In this document: one piece after another, positions 36,015 through 42,373 of the stretch
Layout: each line of letters starts with the position of its first letter
How positions within the stretch are numbered: the first letter of the stretch is position 1
Assembly (NCBI RefSeq): GCF_002572525.1
Contig: NZ_PDBS01000001.1
Span: 2,418,001-2,482,000 of the forward strand
Reading direction: 5' to 3'
Length of the DNA stretch: 64,000 nt
From: Natrinema sp. CBA1119
GTDB taxonomy: Archaea > Halobacteriota > Halobacteria > Halobacteriales > Natrialbaceae
Notes under the pieces: generated by a model
Told to the model about the DNA's origin: nothing
Databases searched by the model: none
The model's input: the letters and a program-made list of their open reading frames with translations, nothing else
Program-made: the position numbers and the translations under genes

Positions 36015-36020
36015 TATATC
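36015..36020 (+). promoter_or_regulatory. TATA box for the DUF106 gene
   Basis: TATATC in CTTGTATATCGG sits about 27 nt upstream of the ATG at 36044, again the leaderless spacing. Confidence 0.5.
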
Positions 36021-36043
36021 GGACCCACCCTAGCACAAACCAG

Positions 36044-36997
36044 ATGACGCGTACAGCCGAGAAGATCGACGCCCTCGTCCGCGAGGATTCCTCGATGGCG
36101 GCCGCCCTCGAGGCGATCCGCGATGAAGCCGACAGGAACGGCGGCGAGGTCCAGTGGGCCGACGTCAGCGACGACCTGACGAGCGGACAATGGGGGCGAT
36201 TGATCGAGAAAGGTGTGTTAGTCGACGGCGACCAAGGGTTCGAGATCGCCGATCGCGAGGCCTACGATCGGGCACTCGACGGCGATGGCAACGGTAGCAA
36301 TGCCGCAGCCGATGTCGACATCGACGAGGAGGAATCGAGCTGGTCGCAATGGGACAAGCTGGCCGGCGTGGGGGCGCTCCTGTTGATGCCAGGGTACTGG
36401 TTCGACTCGATCCAGAACGTCGTCGGGAACGCCGTCAACGTCTTTCTCGGACCGCTCGATGCGGCGTTACCGTTCTACGCTGTGATCCTTTCGGTCGCGC
36501 TGCTCACCGGCCTCTACTCGTCGCTGCTCCAGGCGAATCTGATGAACACGGAGGTCATGGGCAAGTATCAAGAGCGCATGAAGGCCGTCCAGAACGAACA
36601 GAAGGAGCTCCGCCAGAAGAAAAAAGACGCCGAGGACCGCGGCGCGAGCGAGGCCGAAATCGAACGCATCGAAAACGAGATCGAGAAGGCCCGCGAAGAG
36701 CAGATGGAGGCCATGGCGGACAATCTGGGCATGTTCAAAGAGCAGTTCCGCCCGATGGTTTGGATCATGCTGTTGACGATCCCGCTGTTCCTCTGGATGT
36801 ACTGGACGATCCGGACGGGCGCTATCGGGGCCGCCGAAGAGACCGTCGTGATGCCCCTCGTCGGGGAGATCGAGTGGCAGGAAGGTGTGCTCGGACCGAT
36901 GCAGGCGTGGATCGTCTGGTACTTCCTGTGTTCGATGGGGTTCTCCCAGCTGATTCGCAAGTCGCTAAACATCGATATGTCGCCGTCGAACGCCTGA
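36044..36997 (+). CDS. DUF106 membrane protein (YidC/EMC3-related insertase family)
   Basis: 317 residues. A soluble acidic N-terminal extension of about 90 residues precedes the DUF106 core. The core has an amphipathic start, a membrane helix (about 142-165) and a long coiled coil ([20 protein letters not shown] to [11 protein letters not shown], about 172-225). Two further membrane helices (about 240-262 and 285-305) follow. Archaeal DUF106 proteins are Oxa1/YidC/EMC3 relatives that aid membrane protein insertion next to SecY. Its gene normally lies beside secY, adk and cmk, as here. Confidence 0.88.
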   Translation: MTRTAEKIDALVREDSSMAAALEAIRDEADRNGGEVQWADVSDDLTSGQWGRLIEKGVLVDGDQGFEIADREAYDRALDGDGNGSNAAADVDIDEEESSWSQWDKLAGVGALLLMPGYWFDSIQNVVGNAVNVFLGPLDAALPFYAVILSVALLTGLYSSLLQANLMNTEVMGKYQERMKAVQNEQKELRQKKKDAEDRGASEAEIERIENEIEKAREEQMEAMADNLGMFKEQFRPMVWIMLLTIPLFLWMYWTIRTGAIGAAEETVVMPLVGEIEWQEGVLGPMQAWIVWYFLCSMGFSQLIRKSLNIDMSPSNA

Positions 36998-37097
36998 GCT
37001 GACCCGTCGACAATCGTCCCTTCTCGTTCGTTTTGGCCCAGATCGACCGGCCTCGCGCATTCAAAACCCATTTCACCTGCCCCCTCGCAGATCGACT

Positions 37098-37673
37098 ATG
37101 TTACTCACCGTCTCCGGCCCGCCGGGAAGCGGGAAGAGCACGACCGCCGAGTTGCTCGCCGACGCCTTCGATCTCGACCACGTCAGCGGCGGTGACATCT
37201 TCCGCGACCTGGCCGACGAACGCGGCTACACCCCCCTCGAGTTCAATAAACTCGCCGAGGAAAACGACGAGATCGACCGCGATCTCGACCGGCGGCTCCG
37301 AGAAATCGCCGTCGACGCGGACGATCTGGTGCTCGAGTCGCGACTCGCCGGCTGGCTGGCTGGCGACCAGGCCGACTTCCGGTTCTGGCTCGACGCACCG
37401 GCGCGGGTCAGGGGCGAACGCATCGCCGAGCGCGAGGAGAAAGACCCCGTCCGCGCGACCGAGGAGACGAAGGCTCGCGAGGCCAGCGAGGCCCAACGCT
37501 ACGATGAGTACTACGGGATCGACATCCGGGATCTGACGATCTACGACCTCTCGGTGAACACGGCCCGCTGGGAGCCCGATGCCGTCCTCGATATGCTCGT
37601 GACCGCCGTCGAACGCTACGACGCCGCCGGCGACGAGGGGAAAGCGCTCGTCGACCTCGAGACTGACTTCTGA
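37098..37673 (+). CDS. cmk: Cytidylate kinase
   Basis: 191 residues. It phosphorylates CMP/dCMP with ATP. P-loop [10 protein letters not shown] (6-15), the archaeal [10 protein letters not shown] segment, and [20 protein letters not shown] with a lid region [12 protein letters not shown] identify the short archaeal form. The stop shares bases with the truB ATG (TGATG), so the two are coupled. Confidence 0.93.
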   Translation: MLLTVSGPPGSGKSTTAELLADAFDLDHVSGGDIFRDLADERGYTPLEFNKLAEENDEIDRDLDRRLREIAVDADDLVLESRLAGWLAGDQADFRFWLDAPARVRGERIAEREEKDPVRATEETKAREASEAQRYDEYYGIDIRDLTIYDLSVNTARWEPDAVLDMLVTAVERYDAAGDEGKALVDLETDF

Positions 37674-38581
37674 TGACGCTCCGTGGCCCACCGGGTGAGC
37701 GCTCGCCCGCCGAGTTGCTCACCTTCGGCGTCGTCAACCTCGACAAGCCGCCCGGTCCGTCCTCGCATCAGGTCAGCGGCTGGCTCCGCGACGCCGTCGA
37801 CGAGACGCTGGCCGAGCGCGGCGTCGAGTCGCGGATCGGTCGCGCCGCCCACGCAGGGACGCTCGATCCGAAGGTGACCGGCTGTCTCCCGATGATGCTC
37901 GGCGACGCGACCCGGCTCGCACAGGTCTTTCTCGAGGGGGGAAAGGAGTACGTCGCCGTTCTCGAGTGTCACGCGCCGGTTCCGGCCGACGCCGAGTCGG
38001 TCATCGCCGAGTTCGAGGGACCGATCTATCAGAAGCCGCCGCGCAAGAGCGCGGTGACCCGTCGTCTGCGCGTGCGAGAGATCTACGACCTCGAGGTGCT
38101 CGAGGCCGAGGATCGACGGCTCCTCGTGCGGATGCGTTGCGAGAGCGGGACCTACGTCCGCAAACTGTGTCACGACCTCGGACTGGCGCTGGGAACGGGC
38201 GCGCACATGGGGCACCTGCGCCGGACGGCCACGGATCCGTTCGACGATCGGACGCTCCACACGACCCATGACTTCCTCGACGCGCTGGGCTTCTGGCTCG
38301 AGGACGACGATCCCGAACCGCTGTACGACGTCGTCGAGCCCGCAGAGCGCATGCTCGAGGGGATCCCGAGCGTCGTAATCGCCAGGAACGCGGCCCGCGA
38401 GGTGGCCGAGGGAGCGCCGGTCTACGCGCCGGGCGTGCTCGAGGCCGACGACGGGATCGATCGGAGAGCGCTCGTGGCCTGTTACACGCCCGACGGTGCA
38501 GCGGTGTGTCTCGGCGAACTGGTCGGTGATATCGACGCTGAGAGCGGTGTTGTGGTTGGTCTCGAGCGTGTATTGGTCTGA
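37673..38581 (+). CDS. truB: RNA pseudouridine synthase TruB/Cbf5
   Basis: 302 residues. The catalytic Asp is D65 in HAGTLDPKVTGCLP. The second TruB motif is GPIYQKPPRKSAVTRRLRVR, the third is RMRCESGTYVRKLCHDLG, and a C-terminal PUA domain lies at about 205-290. In archaea this is the catalytic subunit of H/ACA RNPs and can also make tRNA position 55 modification. It follows cmk with overlapping stop/start, a conserved archaeal arrangement. Confidence 0.94.
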   Translation: MTLRGPPGERSPAELLTFGVVNLDKPPGPSSHQVSGWLRDAVDETLAERGVESRIGRAAHAGTLDPKVTGCLPMMLGDATRLAQVFLEGGKEYVAVLECHAPVPADAESVIAEFEGPIYQKPPRKSAVTRRLRVREIYDLEVLEAEDRRLLVRMRCESGTYVRKLCHDLGLALGTGAHMGHLRRTATDPFDDRTLHTTHDFLDALGFWLEDDDPEPLYDVVEPAERMLEGIPSVVIARNAAREVAEGAPVYAPGVLEADDGIDRRALVACYTPDGAAVCLGELVGDIDAESGVVVGLERVLV

Positions 38582-38638
38582 GCGGTCTCGATCGATGGGT
38601 GGTGGAAACCCGTGTTGAAGCGGTCGCGAAACGACACT

Positions 38639-38644
38639 CTTAAG
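38639..38644 (+). promoter_or_regulatory. TATA box for tRNA-Pro
   Basis: CTTAAG lies about 29 nt before the first base of the mature tRNA at 38671. Confidence 0.5.
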
Positions 38645-38670
38645 CGGCAGACGGGCATCGATTCAGGTAC

Positions 38671-38741
38671 GGGACCGTGGGGTAGTGGTATCCTCTGCGG
38701 ATGGGGTCCGTAGGACCCGAGTTCAATTCTCGGCGGTCCCA
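38671..38741 (+). tRNA. tRNA-Pro (anticodon GGG)
   Basis: 71 nt. Acceptor GGGACCG pairs CGGTCCC, discriminator A at 38741. The anticodon stem TGCGG/CCGTA closes the loop ATGGGGT (anticodon GGG). The T-arm is CCGAG-TTCAATT-CTCGG. No intron and no encoded CCA. Confidence 0.95.
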
Positions 38742-38745
38742 TATT

Positions 38746-38773
38746 CTGTCGCGAACAGGATCGTGAGCGACAG
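38746..38773 (+). repeat. Hairpin between tRNA-Pro and its tail element
   Basis: CTGTCGC (38746-38752) and GCGACAG (38767-38773) form a perfect 7-bp stem with a 14-nt loop just after the tRNA, in the same relative place as the larger hairpin after tRNA-Gly. Confidence 0.5.
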
Positions 38774-38786
38774 ACTCTGGAAAGAG

Positions 38787-38870
38787 CCAAGAATTGAGCA
38801 CGCAAGTCGCAGCTGACGAGCGCGAGCGAGTCAGACCGTCTTGCATCTGTTCAATTCTCGGCGGTCCCAT
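38787..38870 (+). repeat. tRNA-Pro tail element: T-arm inverted repeat with core
   Basis: An inverted imperfect T-arm copy (38787-38799, 11 of 13 matching) comes first. A 49-nt core follows with AAGTCGCAGC (38804-38813), two GAGCG words and GACCGTCTT (38834-38842). It ends in an exact 22-nt copy of the tRNA-Pro 3' end (38849-38870, identical to 38721-38742). Element order and core words match those after tRNA-Gly. Confidence 0.75.
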
Positions 38871-39024
38871 TTTCGCGACGCAACGAGCGAGGGAGCGGAG
38901 CGACCATCGCAATGTGAGGAGAGATAACGGGAGCAGGGAGCAGTTTCGCTGCGACCGTGGTCCCACCCGGGATTATCTACGTGTTCAACTCCTCGCGTCT
39001 CGTACCTTCGAGCGGGACTCACAG

Positions 39025-39183
39025 TCACCGGCGGAGTTCGTTCGTATACACTGCGAGCGTGAATACTGCGCCCAGGGAAAAGAAGATGAAGAAAAGATCC
39101 CTGAAGGCGACGCCAATCAGGGAAATCTGGAGGCCGATGAGCATGTTCATGATGTCGTTTTGGCGGTCGGCAGTATCACTCAT
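39025..39183 (-). CDS. Small membrane protein, 52 residues
   Basis: A short minus-strand reading frame from ATG 39183 to TGA at 39025: MSDTADRQNDIMNMLIGLQI followed by a long hydrophobic stretch (LIGVAFRDLFFIFFSLGAVFTLAVY) and a charged end NELRR. One or two membrane helices are predicted. The acidic start, strong hydrophobic core and sensible termini argue it is real. No family recognised. Confidence 0.6.
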   Translation of the reverse strand: MSDTADRQNDIMNMLIGLQISLIGVAFRDLFFIFFSLGAVFTLAVYTNELRR

Positions 39184-39593
39184 ATCGATAGCTGTTGGTC
39201 ACAACCATATGAACTGTTTCACTCGACAGCATTCGCTCGAGCGGGTCAGACTCATCACGGAGACGGTCGCTCCACGATTTCGGAGACGAGAATACACGGA
39301 GCCGCAACGAATCCACGGATCCGGCACCATACTTCGCTACGAAACAGAGTAGTTTTAAGACACCATATGTCAACAATTATAATGGAAGCGACGCTCCATC
39401 TGTCGCAGGGGGCTGCGCCGAAATGCCCCGGGTGTCAGAGCACCCGAGACGTGGCTTCCAAGCGGACGCTTCGAAGCCATGATTCCGCACATTCTACCGG
39501 GATATAAACGTCCCGCCCGACGGACGCGTGCACCGACTCGAGCACCCACGACACCCACTACAACCAGCCTCACGACCCGATCCGGTGATCCCG
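39184..39593. other. Mostly non-coding stretch holding one possible tiny gene
   Basis: AT-rich patches occur at 39350-39382 (GTTTTAAGAC, AATTATAATGG) and at 39500-39508 (GATATAAACG). The only candidate gene is the 41-codon frame at 39382-39507. The rest shows no coding character. Confidence 0.4.
39382..39507 (+). CDS. Possible 41-residue protein with one CPGC knuckle
   Basis: The frame ATG 39382 to TAA 39507 encodes MEATLHLSQGAAPKCPGC followed by a Ser/Arg-rich end. A TTTTAAG box about 25 nt ahead of the ATG gives leaderless spacing. Only one C-x2-C pair is present, so a lone zinc knuckle would need a partner or dimer. It could equally be a chance frame or a gene truncated by mutation. Confidence 0.35.
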   Translation: MEATLHLSQGAAPKCPGCQSTRDVASKRTLRSHDSAHSTGI

Positions 39594-39767
39594 ATGGCCG
39601 ATGAGAGCAGCGGCAGAGGCGGAAGTTCGCGTTCGCATCCAGACTGTCCGCGCTGTGGCGAACCGGTCGCGACGCTGACGGTCATCGGACCGGAGGACGG
39701 CTACGTCGGCCCCTGTGGCTGTCACATGCCGCCCGAACTGCTCCCGAATCCGGGTCTCGGGGAGTAA
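39594..39767 (+). CDS. Small zinc-ribbon-like protein
   Basis: 57 residues from ATG 39594 (an upstream in-frame ATG is unlikely). CPRCGEPVATLTVIG and later GPCGCHM give a C-x2-C...C-x-C zinc ribbon typical of haloarchaeal small zinc-finger proteins. Such proteins act in regulation of motility, biofilm or lipid genes where tested. No specific role can be assigned here. Confidence 0.65.
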   Translation: MADESSGRGGSSRSHPDCPRCGEPVATLTVIGPEDGYVGPCGCHMPPELLPNPGLGE

Positions 39768-39871
39768 CACCGACTCGAGGCGACGGGTTCGAGCCACACC
39801 CGTCGCTCGCGGTGATGTATGGTGCTCTCGGACGCGACGATTTGAACGTGACCCGCGACCGAATCCGAGAA

Positions 39872-40236
39872 TTAGCTCTCGATTCGGGCGCTGTACTCGA
39901 ACTCGCTGGCGCTAAGAGATTCCGAGAAGTCGATATCGAACTCGAGTTCGTACGTATTCGACTGCTCGCCGTCGACGGTGATGTCACGCCGTTCGGTGTA
40001 GGTGTCACCGCCGGTCATATCGATCTGGCCGAGCAGCGTGTCGGAGTTCGACGACCCGCTCGTGTTCGAGACCGCGACGGACAGGACGACGTTTCCGAAC
40101 GCTGTCGTCTCCGCGGACGTGTCGTCGACGGTCAAGCCACCGCCGATCCCGCCGCCGTCGCTACCGGAACAGCCCGCCAGTACCGCTATCGTCCCACGCC
40201 GACGCCGCTGAGCATCGATCTTCGAGTGAGCCCCAT
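39872..40236 (-). pseudogene. Tat-exported lipoprotein gene, 1-nt frameshift in signal peptide
   Basis: The reading frame from ATG 40236 begins MGLTRRSMLSGVGVG, a twin-arginine signal, but ends in TAG after 16 codons. One base over, the frame continues directly with TIAVLAGCSGSDGGG, a perfect lipobox, and then the mature domain TTAFGNVVLSVAVSNTSG...DIDFSESLSASEF to TAA at 39872. Adding one G to the GGG at 40193-40195 joins them into a 121-residue protein with lipidated C23. The mature part resembles a small extracellular beta-sandwich. It is either a genuine broken gene or a homopolymer error. Confidence 0.8.
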
Positions 40237-40529
40237 CTGTCCCTCCGATGCCACGCGACCGGCTTGGTTCCTTCGATTATGGTAGTGACTCGACACGTCG
40301 CGATCGGTGTATCCGCTGGAGCCCGGTCGAGTGCGTCCCGTTCGTCGAGACGGCTCACCACAGCGGCCCTGATCGAAACAGATGGTGGCACGGCATTCGA
40401 ATTCCCGCCCGTCGAACGATCGCTCGAGCAGTCGGCGAGTTCGGCTGTCTGACGCGCGTCTGCCGCGTGGCTGCCAGCTGTCAGTAACGTATCGAGGGAA
40501 TTATTGCGATCCTCGTTGCCGCCCGTCAT
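40237..40529. other. Intergenic region, 293 bp
   Basis: Short frames on both strands have no family resemblance and atypical composition for this genome. It may contain decayed sequence but I can identify nothing in it. Confidence 0.35.
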
Positions 40530-40808
40530 ATGTCAGCAACGATTCCGACCAGCATCAGGGTGGTACAGGGGGTGGCAGCACACGAGGGAACAGACCCGAT
40601 GGATCTCGAGCCGCCGTTGCACGCGGTCATCGATACGGACGCACTCGACGCGCTATTTCGTCCGACAGAGGACCCGAACGCGGTTGCGTCATCGGTCGAG
40701 TTCACGTATCGGGGAAAACACGTGTCCGTCGATAGCGCGGGTCGCGTCGATGTGACGGAGAACGACACCGATCGAACCGGGTCGACCGGGACCGGTCCGG
40801 AACGGTAG
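40530..40808 (+). CDS. HalOD1 output-domain protein
   Basis: 92 residues. The HalOD1 pattern is clear: RVVQGVAAHEGTDPMDLEPPLHAVIDTDALDALF followed by ASSVEFTYRGKHVSVDSAGRVDV. A Thr/Asp tail follows. It is the second stand-alone HalOD1 protein of the window; the first is at 2244-2597. Function unknown, presumed signalling. Confidence 0.8.
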   Translation: MSATIPTSIRVVQGVAAHEGTDPMDLEPPLHAVIDTDALDALFRPTEDPNAVASSVEFTYRGKHVSVDSAGRVDVTENDTDRTGSTGTGPER

Positions 40809-40850
40809 TCGACGAGTCCGATCGGATGCCGTCGACCGCCGCGTCGCGAG

Positions 40851-42209
40851 TCAGCCGTCCACGGTGACGGCGGATGTCGACGGCGTGAACATGTGCTCGT
40901 CGAGATAGCCCCAGTCGTCGAAGGTTCGGGGCCCGGATTCCGAAGAGAAGCCGTAGAACTCCCGCGGCGCGTCGTAGTTCATGACGCTCGTGTAACTCCG
41001 GAAGCCGTATCTGGCGCTGTCGATCCCGTCGAAGTCGGTGTTTGACAGTCCGAGCGAGTGGCCCAGTTCGTGCATCACGGTCGACCCGGTGTGGTCGTCG
41101 CCCCACTGGGCTTCGACCATCATCGTCCCGAGCCCGGCCTTGCCGATGACGTTCCCCCGCGCGGTATCGCCGGCGACGTCCTCGACGATGGCCAGATAGT
41201 GATATCCCTCCCCCGCCCGGTCGAAGTACCGCGATCGGTACTCGGTCAGTTGGCCGACGTCGGTCGACGATTCACGGGGAATCGTGTTGCTATAGACGAC
41301 GTGCAGGTCCGCGCCGGACGATCCGTCGGGGTTCTCGAGCGGCGCGGTGTCGAACTCGTCGACGACCCGTTCGATCTCGGCACGCTCGAGGTCGACCCCT
41401 TCCATCCGGTTGAGTTCGACGTAAATGTCGGTGCGAAGCGGGTCGGCGTCGGGATACAGGTCCTGACGGTGGACCTCCGCGCCGTCCGCGAGCCCGTCGC
41501 CGTCCGTGTCCGACTCGAGCGGATCCGTCCCGTGCTCGTTGACTTCCGCGCCGTCGTCGAGTCCGTCACCGTCCGTATCGGCCGCGGTCGGATCGGTGTC
41601 GTACTCGCCGATCTCGGGGCCGTCCGCGAGCCCGTCGCCGTCCGTATCCGCCGCGAGCGGATCCGTCCCGTACGTCTCGAGTTCGTCGGGATCGGACAGT
41701 CCGTCGTCGTCGGAATCGCTCGTCAACGGATTCGTCCCGTGCTGGCGGACCTCCGTCCCGTCGTCGATGCCGTCGCCGTCAGTGTCCGCCGCGAGCGGGT
41801 CCGTCTCGTAGTCGCGAACTTCCGGGCCGTCGTCGAGACCATCTCCGTCGGTGTCCGCCACAGCGGGGTCGGTCTCGTGGTCGCTGATCTCCGCACTGTC
41901 GTCGAGTCCGTCGCCGTCGGTGTCCGCCTCGAGCGGATCCGTCTCGTAGTCGTGCACCTCCACTCCGTCCGCGAGCCCGTCACCGTCCGTATCCGCGACG
42001 GTCGGGTCGGTCCCGCGTCGCTTTTCCGCGCCGTCGTCGAGTCCGTCACCGTCGGTGTCGTCGTCGAACGGGGCGGTTCCGTCGCGGAGTTCCACCAGTA
42101 TCGGCTCTCCGTCGCCGTCGGGATCGACGACCGTCGCTCCGGCGACGACTCCGGTCGTCAGCAATCCGACGAGAAGAACGAGAACAGTGAGTAGCCGCGA
42201 AGATCGCAT
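40851..42209 (-). CDS. Secreted metalloprotease with thrombospondin type 3-like calcium repeats
   Basis: 452 residues. The signal peptide (RLLTVLVLLVGLLTTGVVAGA, 5-25) is followed by nine DTDGDGL-type repeats starting at 51, 73, 96, 119, 142, 165, 188, 211 and 234, a 23-residue period, expected to bind Ca2+. The C-terminal domain has the zinc motif H380-E-L-G-H384-S-L-G-L and a Met-turn SVMNY (408-412), as in metzincins; a third zinc ligand would follow in the SLGLSNTDFD stretch. The likely role is extracellular proteolysis or surface processing. Its promoter AATATAGTTATTC lies about 28-31 nt before the ATG. Confidence 0.85.
   Translation of the reverse strand: MRSSRLLTVLVLLVGLLTTGVVAGATVVDPDGDGEPILVELRDGTAPFDDDTDGDGLDDGAEKRRGTDPTVADTDGDGLADGVEVHDYETDPLEADTDGDGLDDSAEISDHETDPAVADTDGDGLDDGPEVRDYETDPLAADTDGDGIDDGTEVRQHGTNPLTSDSDDDGLSDPDELETYGTDPLAADTDGDGLADGPEIGEYDTDPTAADTDGDGLDDGAEVNEHGTDPLESDTDGDGLADGAEVHRQDLYPDADPLRTDIYVELNRMEGVDLERAEIERVVDEFDTAPLENPDGSSGADLHVVYSNTIPRESSTDVGQLTEYRSRYFDRAGEGYHYLAIVEDVAGDTARGNVIGKAGLGTMMVEAQWGDDHTGSTVMHELGHSLGLSNTDFDGIDSARYGFRSYTSVMNYDAPREFYGFSSESGPRTFDDWGYLDEHMFTPSTSAVTVDG
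41460..42059 (-). repeat. 69-bp tandem repeats coding the calcium-binding array
   Basis: Nine units of 23 codons, each with GACACGGACGGCGACGG-like sequence, make the DNA itself highly repetitive. Unit six (DSDDDGL) is the most diverged. Such arrays are prone to unit gain and loss. Confidence 0.75.
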
Positions 42210-42235
42210 TTCCTGAACGTCTCGAACGGAAGAAT

Positions 42236-42243
42236 AACTATAT
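42236..42243 (-). promoter_or_regulatory. TATA element of the metalloprotease gene
   Basis: The minus-strand AATATAGTTATTC lies about 30 nt before the ATG at 42209, suggesting a leaderless or very short-leader transcript. Confidence 0.45.
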
Positions 42244-42373
42244 TGTGGCTATTCGCGAGCGGAACCGATCTGACTTGTGGCGGTCCGGGGCCGGCGGGAC
42301 CCGAACCGCGGACTGTTTCACTTTCACCCCGCTGTCCAAACCCTCTTACACGCCGGTCCCGGAGACGACGGTA

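Noticed and set aside
38849-38870. Tail copy of tRNA-Pro as simple integrase attachment scar
   Set aside because: No integrase gene lies nearby, and the matching inverted T-arm and shared core are not explained by a simple att duplication; kept as an alternative only.
41465-42059. Tandem repeats in the 41.5-42.1 kb segment as a CRISPR-like array
   Set aside because: Repeats are adjacent without spacers, keep the reading frame and encode DTDGDGL calcium motifs.
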